Shown here: piece by piece, positions 24,120 to 34,146 of the stretch
How positions within the stretch are numbered: position 1 is the first letter of the stretch
Layout: the number at the start of each line of letters is the position of its first letter
DNA from: Sellimonas catena
GTDB lineage: Bacteria; Bacillota; Clostridia; Lachnospirales; Lachnospiraceae
Length of the DNA stretch: 64,000 bases
Direction: 5' to 3' (one strand)
Assembly: GCF_045063725.1 (NCBI RefSeq)
Contig: NZ_CP173695.1
The notes under the pieces: generated by a model
Seen by the model: the letters and a program-made list of their open reading frames with translations, nothing else
Database searches by the model: none
Told to the model about the DNA's origin: nothing
Translations under genes and position numbers: made by a program

Positions 24120-26477
24120 CTAATTATCTTTCAGCGGGTATACCCCACTTCTGTTCCATACAGCATTTTTTACATCAGCTGTTCCACTGTGCACCGCACT
24201 TTCATCCAGAATGATAAGAACATCGTATTCTTTTTTTATTTCATCCATATTACCCGCATCCAGCCGCTCTGTCACCTCCACATTCGGCGCGTTTAAAAAG
24301 TATCTGCTCACATAGTAAACTTCCCCGTTTGAAACCTGGCCTTCGCGGTCAGAAGCCGCCACAAAATATTTCCGTTGATCCTCTTCTTCCTGCCACCGGT
24401 CACCCGCCAGTGTTTCCATTCTGCCGGCCAGAGACTGAGAATAGTTACTCTGAATGTAGAGAAGGCCATTGATTTCTGAGTACAGAAAATTGACTCCGAT
24501 CATCATGGTCGCCAGCACCATGTACTGATAACGCCGCTTTGCCGCAGGAGAAGAAAACGCACGATAGGTTCCGTTGCCCTCGATCCGCACGGCAAAAGAA
24601 TGTTCCATATCGATGGTCGCCTGCATAAAAAGCAGGCCTTCCACCAGCACCATGATGCTGCACGCATACCGGTCAAATCCGGCCAGGCGAACCGCTTCTT
24701 CCTCCGGCATAGAAAAAAGGTAAAGTCCAAGAATCCCTATATGATACAGAATCGCCATAAGGTCAACCACAATCAGTACTCTTCCAAGTTTCCATTGCTT
24801 TTTCAGAAAAATCCGGACGAACAGTACAGCCAGGACAGCGGCAATATTACATAGAAAAAATGCCAAAATAGCTCTGTTAGATATAGAAAACGCAGCTTTT
24901 ACAAATTCCTCTGTAATCTGTCCGTACTGCTCTTTGGATACCGCTAAGCTTTCTTGTTTTCCAAAAGCCAGCTGGAATTTCTGTTCAATCCCGGAAAACC
25001 GACAGCGGACGTAGAGATTCCAGACCACATACGGGATCAGCGATAAACAAACAGTCATGCATACGGTCATCCACGGATCCATCTCTTTCGGGAGGGAATG
25101 CTCTCTGTCATGAATGATCTGCATCCAGTTTTGGAACGATGTTTCCTCTTTTGGAGTCACTGTTGCCGCATAATAAAACGCTTCTGGCGTCTGTTTTACA
25201 TACACGAATTCCGCCTTCAGATCTGCATGATAATCATTGCCCTGAACAACAATCAGAAATTCCTCTCCTTTTTCCATCGGAATGTATTTGTCCAGCAGGA
25301 AGGCAATTCCATTTTCTGAGACATCAAAGGTTTCTCCTTCCTGCCAATTCCCGTGAACATAGATTTTTACGTTCTCTTTTGCCATGATTCTTTCAAATTT
25401 GCGTTTGGAATCTCTGCCAAGCATAAAAAATACTGCGTAGGTCAGTGCGATCAGATTGTATAAAAGCCAAAACAAGATAACACTGCTGAATAAAAGTGCC
25501 ATTCCGTACTTCCCTTTCACATAGCGGATAATCGCTGCGATGCTCAATACGATCAACGCTCCATGTGGAAGGATATACCAGAAAGAGGTAGTTTTGTTAC
25601 TTGTCTTTCTCTTCTCTGTTACCTTAAATGTCTTCTGCTGAATTCCAATAGACTCCAAAAGCACCGGAAATATAAGATAAGGTGCAAGAATCGTGTCTAT
25701 GATCTGACTCCACCGCATGTTTCTGATGTTGGTACTCAGGTAGCGCATGGACATGCTGGAGCATAAATGAGATGGAAGCCAGAAAATCATCAGTTCCCAG
25801 AAGCCGCATCTCGCCAACTGGAAATCAAATAATGCAAACAGGATCGGAGCCAAAATAAAGATCATTCTGTTAAAGAATGACCACCAGTAAAAATACGCAT
25901 TGAGATAGGAAAGATTTCCGGCAAGGGATAATTTCCTTGTAAACACAGCATTGGTATTTCGTATACTCTGGATGACGCCCCTGGCCCAGCGGATTCTCTG
26001 CCGGATCATACTTTTTACCGTTGTGGTAGAAAGTCCGGATGCCAGTACTTTTGACGTCGCATATGTAATGTATCCCGCCTTTTGCAGTCGTATGCTTGTC
26101 TCAAAATCTTCTGTAATTGTTCCATATGGAAATCCACCGATTTCTTCCAGCGCTTTTCTTGAGATTACCGTATTGCTGCCGGTATAAGCAGCGGAATTGG
26201 AAGAGTTTCTTAAAATATTGATCTCCCTCGAGAAAAAATCCTGCTCGTTTGGAATGTCTCTTTCCGAATACAGGTTAAACTGAAATAAATCCTGATTATA
26301 AAAGCTCTGCGGTGTCTGAATCAGCCCAACTTTTTCTTTGTTCTGCAGAAAATAAGGAACCGTCTCCATAAGAAATTCTTTTCTAGGGATCATGTCCGCA
26401 TCAAAAGTAGCAATCAGAGGCGAACTTGTCTTTGAAAGTGCGTGATTGTAATTTCCTGCTTTTGCATGCACATTGTC
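24120..26477 (-). pseudogene. Cellulose-synthase-like glycosyltransferase with PilZ domain, 5' end deleted
   Basis: About 785 codons of a BcsA-like family 2 glycosyltransferase. Homology begins abruptly at DNVHAKAGNYNHAL. Present: DAD of TFDADMIPR, TED in YGTITEDFE, and the processive-enzyme motif QRIRWARG, then membrane helices, a PilZ domain (FDVSENGIAF) that would bind cyclic di-GMP, more helices and a soluble tail. Missing: the first membrane helices and the first half of the catalytic domain with its UDP-binding Asp, together with start codon and promoter. The lost part would lie to the right; instead the sequence switches at about 26472-26477 to a headless ATPase gene on the other strand. 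Confidence 0.85.
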
Positions 26478-27005
26478 GGCAAGACTTTTTCGGCGAATGC
26501 CATTGCAAAGTTTCTGAAAAGCGAGGGACGCTCCCTGTCTGTTGAAGCCGTTTATAACTATCTGAGCTGGCTTGAGAAAGCGTTTGTCATTTACCGATGT
26601 CAGCGATATGACTTGCAAGGAAAATCTGTATTGAAAACACAAGAAAAATTCTATTTGGCCGATCCTTCTCTAAAATATTGTATCATGGGATTTAATCCCA
26701 AATCAATTGCGACCATGCTGGAAAACATTGTGTACTTTGAATTACGCCGAAGAGGATATCATGTATATATTGGAAAAAATGGAACAAAAGAAATTGATTT
26801 TGTTGCAGTCCAAAGAGATGAACGTATTTATGTGCAAGTATGCCGCAGACTGCCTGAAGAATCTGACCGGGAGGTTTCTAACCTACTTGAAATCAAAGAC
26901 CATTATCCTAAATATGTGGTAACACTGGACGAACTCGCCACAGGAAATATTAACGGGGTAAAAATTGTTCATTTGGCAGATTTTCTGTTGAGCAGAGAAT
27001 ACTAA
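26472..27005 (+). pseudogene. C-terminal part of an AAA ATPase with DUF4143 domain, 5' end deleted
   Basis: The last 177 or so residues of the common Gram-positive ATPase/DUF4143 fusion. Seen: VGKTFSANAIAKFLKSEGR at the linker, YRCQRYDLQGKSVLKTQEK, and the nuclease-like C-terminal KEIDFVAVQRDERIYVQVC. The AAA module with its Walker motifs, about 220 residues, is absent. Codons before 26472 belong to the glycosyltransferase strand. With no promoter or start it should be inactive. Confidence 0.88.
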
Positions 27006-27033
27006 AGGGTATGACATTGCATCATACTGAAAA

Positions 27034-27079
27034 GTGAACATCCGGAGATCATCTGCAAAAGAGATTTCCGGATGTTCAC
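27034..27079. terminator. Bidirectional hairpin between the ATPase remnant and glyoxalase gene
   Basis: GTGAACATCCGGA (27034-27046) and TCCGGATGTTCAC (27067-27079) form a perfect 13-bp stem with a 20-base loop between two convergent genes. The T runs are short, so terminator strength is uncertain. Confidence 0.65.
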
Positions 27080-27444
27080 TCTAAAGGGATAATAACTTTA
27101 CGCCGGAACAATCTCGATCCAGTATCCGTCCGGATCTCCGATAAAATAGATACCCATCTCCGGATTTTCAAACAGGATCACTCCCATTTCTTTATGTTTC
27201 CGGTATGCTTCTTCGTAATGATCTGTTGTGAAAGCAAGGTGGAATTCTTCCTCTCCCAGATCGTATTTTTCTGTTCTTTCTTTCAGCCAGGTCAACTCAA
27301 GCGTAAAGGAACTCTTGCCGTCTCCGAGGTAAACAAGGATAAAGCTTCCGTCTTCGGCTTCCTTTCTCCTTACCTCTTTCAAACCCAGAGCCTCTTCATA
27401 GAATTTCAGGCTCTTTTCCAGATCGAGAACGTTAAAATTAAAAT

Positions 27445-29038
27445 CTCAAACTTCGCACTTGAATAAGTGCCTATGCACCTTGAAAATTCAATAAGTTCTG
27501 GCAATAAAATAGCATGAAACCATCTGGTTTGATATAATTGAATTGACCAAAAAACAATTAAAACCGGAGGCTCATGCTATGAATATCAGTATAACACAAG
27601 CGAACCAAAATGATAAGCAGATTTCAAAATCTATTAAGAGATTTTTTACGCGGTTTCACATCTCTTCGGCATTAAAGGCAGCCAATGCCTATAAGAAAAA
27701 GGGAATTCCGGTTGTTGAGGTTTTCCAATACCTTTTCCTGCTGATTTTCTCTAACAGGAGCATGTATATGAGCCTGATTACCGGACGCAACACCCCCGGT
27801 TTCGCGAAAGATACCGTTTACCGTTTTATGAAGATGCTACAAATCAACTGGATCCGTTTTACAACCTTGTTGGCCTCCCGGATTATCAGGGACGCCATTG
27901 TACCTTTGGATTCCGAGGAACGTAAAAATGTTCTGATCATCGATGATTCCCTGTTTGAGCGGAACCGTTCCAAAAAGGTGGAACTGCTGGCAAAAACTTA
28001 TGACCATGCAAATCACAGATACCGTTTTGGCTTCCGTATGCTCACGCTGGGATGGTCAGATGGCAGTACCTTCCTGCCGGTCAACAGCGTCCTGCTCTCA
28101 TCGGAGAATAAAAAGAACCGGGTCAATGAGGCTGCCGCTGTCGATAAACGGACCGCAGGGTACCGGCGCAGGATACTTTCCGTGCAAAAAGGAACCCACG
28201 CAATGCTGGAACTGCTGAAAGCCGCTAAAAAAGCGGAGATCCCTGCCAACTATGTCCTTTTTGACAGCTGGTTTGCTTCCCCGAGTACGCTCCATGCGGT
28301 AAAATCAATCGGTTATGATGTGATCGGCATGGTGAAAAAGACGCCAAAAATGTTCTTCCGTTATAATGGGGAAGATATGTCCTTGCTCACAATCTATGAT
28401 AAGAACAAAAAGAGACGTGGACGTTCCCGCTACCTGCTGTCGGTACTGGTGGATGTGGTGAAGGACGGGGAAAGCATCCCGGCAAAAGTTGTTTATGTCC
28501 GCAACCGGAATAAGAGGAAGGAATACTTATGTCTCATCTCAACGGATACAACCCTGGATGAAAACGAGATCATCCGTATTTATGGGAAGCGCTGGGATAT
28601 CGAAGTCTTTTTCAAGGTATGCAAAAGCTACCTGAACCTCAGCAGGGAGTGCAACTCCTTATCCTATGACGCGATGACAGCCCACACAGCGGTTGTTTTC
28701 ACGCGGTATATGATGCTGTCCCTGGAGAGCCGGGAATCGAACGACAACCGCTCGCTGGGTGAACTCTTCCTGTATTTTTCAGACGAAATGGCCGATATCA
28801 CATGGATACAGGCATTTCAAATGCTGCTCCAAATGTTCCGGTCTATCCTCAAGGACAACACCGAACTGACCGAAGAAAAGATCAACGAATTGGTGGATGC
28901 ATTTATGAACACATTGCCTGTTTTGTTGAAGACACAGCTTCAGGCGGCATAGGGCAAAGGGTGAACTTTGATAATCGAATACCTGCCAGATATTGAATTT
29001 TCAAGGTGCATAGGCAAAATCTATGTGCGAAGTTTGAG
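27445..29038 (+). mobile_element. Complete IS4-type insertion sequence
   Basis: A 1,594-bp element with long imperfect terminal repeats: both ends begin CTCAAACTTCGCAC inward, followed after about 9 divergent bases by a second matching block of 25 bp (27470-27494 region and its inverse near 28990-29015). It is flanked by a 7-bp direct repeat, TTAAAAT (27438-27444 and 29039-29045). One transposase gene fills most of it. It is nearly identical to the interrupted copy at 1-4000, indicating recent movement. Confidence 0.95.
27579..28952 (+). CDS. IS4-family transposase
   Basis: A 457-residue DDE transposase. First catalytic Asp in VLIIDDSLFERN, second in VLFDSWFASP, and the Glu within the YREK signature of IYGKRWDIEVFFKVCK. 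Start MNISITQANQ at 27579 is preceded by CCGGAGGCTC; twelve in-frame codons upstream fall in the terminal region and are not counted. Complete and probably active. Confidence 0.95.
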   Translation: MNISITQANQNDKQISKSIKRFFTRFHISSALKAANAYKKKGIPVVEVFQYLFLLIFSNRSMYMSLITGRNTPGFAKDTVYRFMKMLQINWIRFTTLLASRIIRDAIVPLDSEERKNVLIIDDSLFERNRSKKVELLAKTYDHANHRYRFGFRMLTLGWSDGSTFLPVNSVLLSSENKKNRVNEAAAVDKRTAGYRRRILSVQKGTHAMLELLKAAKKAEIPANYVLFDSWFASPSTLHAVKSIGYDVIGMVKKTPKMFFRYNGEDMSLLTIYDKNKKRRGRSRYLLSVLVDVVKDGESIPAKVVYVRNRNKRKEYLCLISTDTTLDENEIIRIYGKRWDIEVFFKVCKSYLNLSRECNSLSYDAMTAHTAVVFTRYMMLSLESRESNDNRSLGELFLYFSDEMADITWIQAFQMLLQMFRSILKDNTELTEEKINELVDAFMNTLPVLLKTQLQAA

Positions 29039-29107
29039 TTAAAATGATTAAATGCGAACATGGTATTTCTCCTTTCTGAATCTACCATACCTGTTTTTAG
29101 AAAAATG

Positions 29108-29728
29108 TCAATGCATAGAAACCTGCGGCAGCGTTTCTATTCTCGTACAGACTTTTTGAAGCAGGGCATCATCGTGACTTATGATCAGCATTCCCAGATC
29201 TCTTCGTTTCCCCTCTTCCAGCAGGAAATTCCAGATCTGAGCCTGGGTGACAAGATCCAGCATGGCCGTAATCTCATCGCAGAGGAGAAAGCGGGTATCC
29301 GGATGCAGAGCCCGGGCAAGGCAGAACCGCTGCAGTTCCCCGCCGGATAATTCCGACGGATACCGTTTCAGCCACCCTTCTTCAATATGAAGTTCCTTCA
29401 AAAGCCGTTCCTCCGGCTTTCCTGCTTCGTTCAAGGTGACACCAAGCTGTAACAATGGATCCACTACCGTTTCCGGATGCTGCCATACCATCTGAACCGG
29501 ACAGACGCCGCGAAAAGAGGAAAGTGCCTTTCCATTCAGAAGGACCTTCCCCTGCTGCGGCTTTTCATATCCTGCCAGAAGCCTGCATAATGTCGTCTTT
29601 CCACGGCCGCTTGGTGCTCTCAGGCCTATGCGCTCTCCGGAAGTAATTGACAGGCTGTAATCCTGCAAAATGCACTCCTGTTTTCTTTTTCGATAGGAAA
29701 ATGTAAGGTGTTCTGCCTGCAGTATCAT
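29108..29728 (-). CDS. ABC transporter ATPase, second subunit (NikE/OppF-like)
   Basis: A 206-residue ATPase: Walker A APSGRGKTTLCR near residue 38, signature LSGGELQRF near 127, Walker B FLLCDEITAMLD near 150, and the switch His in IISHDD. It is shorter than usual OppF and lacks the C-terminal peptide-transporter extension. Start at 29728 overlaps the stop of the partner ATPase by ATGA; upstream in-frame codons lie inside that gene. Last gene of the nickel module, ending 47 bp from the disrupted glyoxalase start. Confidence 0.9.
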   Translation of the reverse strand: MILQAEHLTFSYRKRKQECILQDYSLSITSGERIGLRAPSGRGKTTLCRLLAGYEKPQQGKVLLNGKALSSFRGVCPVQMVWQHPETVVDPLLQLGVTLNEAGKPEERLLKELHIEEGWLKRYPSELSGGELQRFCLARALHPDTRFLLCDEITAMLDLVTQAQIWNFLLEEGKRRDLGMLIISHDDALLQKVCTRIETLPQVSMH

Positions 29729-30666
29729 TTTGCCTCCTCCTTCCCCGGATACAGACATCGTACCAGTCCGCCCCGGTATGGTTTCAGTGAAATCTGATCT
29801 GCCTCCCGGCAAAGTATTGTGCACTTTCTGCACTGCCGCGCAAACGGGCATCCTTTCGCCATTGTTCCCGGATAAGGCTGCGATCCTGGAATCGGATGAA
29901 ATCCATGTTCCGGCATGGCATACCATAAGGCTTTTGTAAAAGGATGCCGGAGTTTTTCTACATCCTTAAAATCTGAAGCATCCGCTTCTTCTATAGTCTC
30001 CCCGGCATAAAATACTGCAACCCTGTCCGCAATAGTCAGGGCAAGTTCCAGATCATGTGTAATAAACAGGATACCGGCTCCTTCCTCGGCCAGTTCCCGA
30101 AAATGTCCAAGAATCTTTCCGGCCGCCTTTTTATCCAGTCCCGGTGTGGGCTCGTCAGCAATGATCAGTCTGGGAGATTCGGTTACTGCCGAGGCAATCA
30201 GTACCCTGCGTGCCATACCGCCGGAAATTTCAAACGGATACTGCTCCTCGATCTCTTCCTTCAGCCCATACCGCTTCAGCGCAGCCCGGCACCGTTCCCG
30301 GATTCCCGCATCTCGTTTTCCTTTTCTGATCTGCGGCCCGATCTTCATCAGTGGATCCAGATACGTGACGCCCTGCGGGATCAGCATAATCTCCCGCCCC
30401 CTGAGGGCTTCTGCCCGCTCTTGTGTCAGAGGCCGGCCGTCATATTTCAGTGTTCCACTCATCCGGCTGTTATAAGGCAGGATGCCCAGAATACTGTGAG
30501 CCAGCAGACTTTTTCCGGATCCGCTTGCTCCCACTGCGGCGACAATCTGCCCCGGCTCGATCTGCAGTGACAGATCTTTAATTACAGGGAGCTCGCGCTT
30601 ATGAATGCCGCGTTCGTATTGTGTAAACGTAATAGACAGATGGGAAATTTCTAAAATCGGTTCCAA
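29725..30666 (-). CDS. ABC transporter ATPase, first subunit (NikD/OppD-like)
   Basis: A 313-residue ATPase: Walker A GASGSGKSLLAH near residue 42, signature ISGGMARR near 148, Walker B LIIADEPTPGLD near 170. The C-terminal oligopeptide/nickel extension carries a cysteine cluster (CPFARQCRKC then C), which in this family often binds an iron-sulphur cluster. It works with the smaller ATPase to drive the two permeases. Confidence 0.93.
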   Translation of the reverse strand: MEPILEISHLSITFTQYERGIHKRELPVIKDLSLQIEPGQIVAAVGASGSGKSLLAHSILGILPYNSRMSGTLKYDGRPLTQERAEALRGREIMLIPQGVTYLDPLMKIGPQIRKGKRDAGIRERCRAALKRYGLKEEIEEQYPFEISGGMARRVLIASAVTESPRLIIADEPTPGLDKKAAGKILGHFRELAEEGAGILFITHDLELALTIADRVAVFYAGETIEEADASDFKDVEKLRHPFTKALWYAMPEHGFHPIPGSQPYPGTMAKGCPFARQCRKCTILCREADQISLKPYRGGLVRCLYPGKEEAK

Positions 30667-30677
30667 AATATTCCTCC

Positions 30678-31502
30678 TTACTCATGTGCACTGGCCGGGT
30701 TCAGCAGCTTCTCCACCCGTTCTCCAAGCAGGGCAAACAGCATCACGACACAAACCAGCGACAGCCCCGGGAACAGTGCAAGCCACCATCTTCCGGTTGT
30801 CAGGTAACGCATGCTTTCTGAAAGGATTACTCCGATGGCAGGTTGCTCCGAAGAGAGACCAAATCCCAGAAAGGTAATACTGGATTCATGCAGAATTGCA
30901 TGCGGGAACAACAGAATCAGCCCGGTTACAAACTGCGGAAGAAGGTGGGGAATCATATGGTTTTTTACGATCTGCATCTTTGATACGCCCAATTTTGAGG
31001 CCGTCAGAATATATGGCGCTTCCCGAAGCTGCAGCACTTCCCCGCGGATAACCCGCGCAAGAGAAGTCCAGTGGCTCAGGGCGACACCGGCAACCACTCC
31101 GGTAAATCCCCGCCCGCAGGCGATGGAAATAAGCATCACCAGAAGGATGTGCGGGATACCCATCATCAGATCAATCCACCAGGAAATCACTGCATCTGCT
31201 GCTCTTCCCAGAACTGCGCAGGTCGTTCCAAGAATCAGGGCAATCAGGGCGCTTACCGCGGCTGTGAGCAGTCCGATCCGGATACTAAGCGACAGTCCCG
31301 CCAAGGTCCGGGCAAACATATCTCTCCCCATCCAGTCGGTGCCAAATAAGAATTCTATGGAAGGCGCCAGATTCTTTCTTGCAAAATTTGTCTGGACAGC
31401 CTGATCCTTCAGAAGCATTCCCGCTGCGGTGATCAGAATGAGCACTCCGGCCGTCACAATCAGAAACAGGATCGTATTTCTTCTTTGATTCTGTGGTTTC
31501 AT
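30678..31502 (-). CDS. ABC transporter permease (NikC/OppC-like)
   Basis: A 274-residue inner-membrane permease with about six helices. The conserved start of the permease domain, FGTDWMGRDMFARTLAG near residue 52, and the coupling loop EAPYILTASKLGVSKMQI near 155 are typical of OppC/NikC. Start overlaps the stop of the other permease by ATGA. Confidence 0.93.
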   Translation of the reverse strand: MKPQNQRRNTILFLIVTAGVLILITAAGMLLKDQAVQTNFARKNLAPSIEFLFGTDWMGRDMFARTLAGLSLSIRIGLLTAAVSALIALILGTTCAVLGRAADAVISWWIDLMMGIPHILLVMLISIACGRGFTGVVAGVALSHWTSLARVIRGEVLQLREAPYILTASKLGVSKMQIVKNHMIPHLLPQFVTGLILLFPHAILHESSITFLGFGLSSEQPAIGVILSESMRYLTTGRWWLALFPGLSLVCVVMLFALLGERVEKLLNPASAHE

Positions 31503-32491
31503 AACTTTGCGGCCCTCCTTCGGATTTTTGGATCGATGACACCGTAGAGAAGATCCGCTGCCAGATTTCCGGCAAAGACAATCGCCGCCGTAATAACGGT
31601 AATGCCAAGAAGCAGCGGAAGGTCACTTCCCAGACCTGCGGTAACCGCCGCCTGTCCAAGCCCCGGATAGGAAAAGACCTGTTCCACCAGAACCGACCCT
31701 CCGATGATTTCACTGATGGATGCAAACTGCAGGGTCATGGCAGGAAGCGAGACATTACGCAATCCGTGCCGCAAAAAAATGGATGTCTGCGATTCCCCTC
31801 TTGCTTTTGCGAAAAGTATATAGTCCGATGACAGGACTTCGATCAGTTTTTCTCTCGTGTGCAGGGCAATGTTCGCTACTCCGGTCATGCTTAGCGTAAG
31901 AACCGGGAGAATCCCGTGACGAAGCCGGTCAATGAACGTGACCGAATCCGCCTGAAGTCCCATCGGAACGGCGAGACCTACGGGCAGCCATCCCAGTTCC
32001 ACCGCAAAGATCATCAGAAGTAAAATGGCAAGCCAGAAAGCCGGCGTACTGGAAATCAAAAGGCAGTATCCTCGGATCACCCGGTCCGGCCATCGATTCC
32101 GGTAAGCCCCTGCAAGCATGCCAAGAACCAGTCCAAGGACCCCCGCAAAGATCCAGGCGGCCGCCATCAGCCCCACTGAATTGGCCAGACGCTCTCCTAT
32201 CACCGTCAGAACCGGCTGACGGTAAAGAAGTGAGGTGCCGAAATCTCCGTGAAGTACGCCGCTCAGCCATCCGAGATACCGCTGTGCCGGAGGCATATCC
32301 ACGCCCCAGTACGCTTCCAGTTCTGCAATCTGTTCCTGTGTCATGGATCCAAGCGCGGTCTGACCGACATTGGTCTGCAGCGGATCCAGCGGCGAAGCCC
32401 ACATCAGGAGAAAGGTCAGAAGGCTCACTCCCAGAAGGAGAAGCAGCATCCGGATCAGTTTTTTTCCGGCAAATTTCAGTCGATGTTTCAA
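31499..32491 (-). CDS. ABC transporter permease (NikB/OppB-like)
   Basis: About 330 residues with six membrane helices. The N-terminal helix RMLLLLLGVSLLTFLLM, the domain start WLSGVLHGDFGTSLLYRQPV and the coupling loop SSDYILFAKARGE are family features. I prefer a TTG start at 32491 (KHRLKFAGKKLIRM) because AAAGGAAAGGACGG precedes it; an ATG at 32545 would overlap the binding-protein gene and add 18 acidic residues before the first helix. Confidence 0.9.
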   Translation of the reverse strand: MKHRLKFAGKKLIRMLLLLLGVSLLTFLLMWASPLDPLQTNVGQTALGSMTQEQIAELEAYWGVDMPPAQRYLGWLSGVLHGDFGTSLLYRQPVLTVIGERLANSVGLMAAAWIFAGVLGLVLGMLAGAYRNRWPDRVIRGYCLLISSTPAFWLAILLLMIFAVELGWLPVGLAVPMGLQADSVTFIDRLRHGILPVLTLSMTGVANIALHTREKLIEVLSSDYILFAKARGESQTSIFLRHGLRNVSLPAMTLQFASISEIIGGSVLVEQVFSYPGLGQAAVTAGLGSDLPLLLGITVITAAIVFAGNLAADLLYGVIDPKIRRRAAKL

Positions 32492-32529
32492 TGCTATCCG
32501 TCCTTTCCTTTCGATCTCGTTTTGATCAT

Positions 32530-34146
32530 CTAACTCCAGCTCCACTGATCGACATTATTCACAATGGACCAACCATGTCCATGAGGGTGGATTTTCTGTT
32601 CTGCAACCTGAAGTCCGTCCGCTGCCCAGTAGAGATGATCAATATTGACCAGCCATACCCACGGAATATCTCCATCCTGTATTACACCGGTAGTGCCGTC
32701 CCACTGGGCTTTCTGCCAGAGATCATAAGATACTTCCAGATCACTGGAGGCAAGTGCCTGATCCATATAGGCATCTACAGTGGAGTTGGAATACGGGGAA
32801 TACTGTGCCAGTCCGGTGTCTCCAATTGTATGGTAAATATTATAAAGCTCCATCGGCGTATGCGCGCCCCATCCCCAGATCAACGGATCGGACTGTGCCC
32901 GGTCATAAGCTGTATCCCAGCCGACACCTTCCAGCGTACAGGAAATTCCAAGTTCCTTCAGCTGTTCGGCAAAATCAGCCGCCAGCGCCTGGCGCACTGA
33001 ATCTCCGGTTGTATAGAGCAGATTTAATTCTGCCTTGACACCGTCTTTTTCCCGGATTCCGTCCTCTCCTGTCTTCCATCCTGCTTCGTCCAGAAGTGAT
33101 TTTGCTTTCTCCGGATCATAAGTGACTTCCGAGGCGGAATTATACCACGGCATTTGGTCACAGACACTATAAGCAGGGGATCCGTAACCGTTCAGGACAT
33201 GATCGATCATTTCCTGACGGTCCACACCAATATTGATGGCACGGCGTACCTGTACATCGGCAGTAAAATCATTTCCGATCGTCTCTCCGGATTCTGTCGT
33301 CTGCTCCGGGACAGCCGGAAGATTGAATCCTCTGTTATCCACGCTTTCATATGCGGCAAGGGAATAGCCTTCCACAGTCTGATCGGAGTAAGTCGCAGAA
33401 GTATAGGCAAGGTCTACTTCTCCGGCCTGAGCAGCCAGAAATGCCGCGTCCTCTTCCATAAATACAATCGTTACCCTCTGCATATTTGGCTGTTCGCCAT
33501 AATAGTCCGGATTAGCATCCAGAATGACCTGCTGTCCCTTATCCCACTGTTTCAAGATATATCTGCCGGAACCGATCGGATTAGAACCATAGGAAGCGCT
33601 GTCATATGCATGTTCCGGAACGATTCCCACAACAGCCATAGTGTAAGGCCAGATGGAAAACGGCCGTGTCATATGGAAAACAACTGTTGTATCATCCAAA
33701 GCCTCTGCATGATCCAGCATGGTAAAATCGTTGACTGAACTGGATTCTTTCACTGTATTATAAGTAAATGCCACATCTCTGGCTGTCAGCGGTTCTCCAT
33801 CGGTAAACTTTACATCATCCCGGATATGAACAGTCCAGAGCAGTCCGTCCTCACTGACAAAATAATCTGTAGCCAGATCATAATCGATGGTCAGATTCGT
33901 ATTTGTGACCGTCAGCGTGCTCTGGATCAACGGTTCATGCACATGCTCTCCCGCTCCCCAGCCAAAAGCAGGATCAAATCCGGCTTCCGGCTCCGAGTTG
34001 GGATCCATGGCAATCACAACGGAAGAACGATTCTCTGAGGTATTCGACCGGGATTCAGAGGAGGACCCACCGCATCCTGCCATCAGGGAAAGCACCAGCA
34101 AACAGACAAGGAGGGCCGCCGGTTTTCGTTTTACATTGCTTCTCAT
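32530..34146 (-). CDS. ABC transporter substrate-binding lipoprotein (NikA/OppA-like)
   Basis: A 538-residue family 5 solute-binding protein. The lipobox LMAGC at residues 21-25 gives a lipid-anchored mature protein. SBP_bac_5 features include DPAFGWGAGEHVHEPLIQSTL and YDLATDYFVSEDGLLWTVHI early and NIGVDRQEMI later. Its ATG shares bases with the stop of larC (TAATG), so it belongs to the nickel cofactor operon; this is the reason to propose nickel or a nickel chelate as cargo rather than peptides. Confidence 0.9.
   Translation of the reverse strand: MRSNVKRKPAALLVCLLVLSLMAGCGGSSSESRSNTSENRSSVVIAMDPNSEPEAGFDPAFGWGAGEHVHEPLIQSTLTVTNTNLTIDYDLATDYFVSEDGLLWTVHIRDDVKFTDGEPLTARDVAFTYNTVKESSSVNDFTMLDHAEALDDTTVVFHMTRPFSIWPYTMAVVGIVPEHAYDSASYGSNPIGSGRYILKQWDKGQQVILDANPDYYGEQPNMQRVTIVFMEEDAAFLAAQAGEVDLAYTSATYSDQTVEGYSLAAYESVDNRGFNLPAVPEQTTESGETIGNDFTADVQVRRAINIGVDRQEMIDHVLNGYGSPAYSVCDQMPWYNSASEVTYDPEKAKSLLDEAGWKTGEDGIREKDGVKAELNLLYTTGDSVRQALAADFAEQLKELGISCTLEGVGWDTAYDRAQSDPLIWGWGAHTPMELYNIYHTIGDTGLAQYSPYSNSTVDAYMDQALASSDLEVSYDLWQKAQWDGTTGVIQDGDIPWVWLVNIDHLYWAADGLQVAEQKIHPHGHGWSIVNNVDQWSWS

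Larger units (their letters stand above)
27098..29061 (-). pseudogene. Glyoxalase-type (lactoylglutathione lyase-like) gene split by IS4
   Basis: The 3' part (27098-27444) encodes NFNVLDLEKSLKFYEEALGL followed by a VOC-fold domain ending GDPDGYWIEIVPA. The 5' part is beyond the IS at 29039-29061: ATG at 29059-29061 with AAGGAGAAA upstream reads MFAFNHFN. Taking out 27445-29038 plus one copy of TTAAAAT joins them in frame to a protein of about 120 residues of normal glyoxalase I length. The family isomerises methylglyoxal adducts or acts on related substrates. The cell would lack this copy. Confidence 0.92.

Noticed and set aside
26442..26471. Start of the DUF4143 gene at the ATG at 26442
   Set aside because: These codons are the complement of the conserved glycosyltransferase sequence (HAKAGNYNHAL), so they are not native to the ATPase.
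1..29038. Composite transposon bounded by the two IS4 copies
   Set aside because: The interval contains ordinary core genes (lexA, rplU, obgE, radical-SAM unit), and the right-hand IS4 copy has its own 7-bp duplication, which indicates independent insertions.
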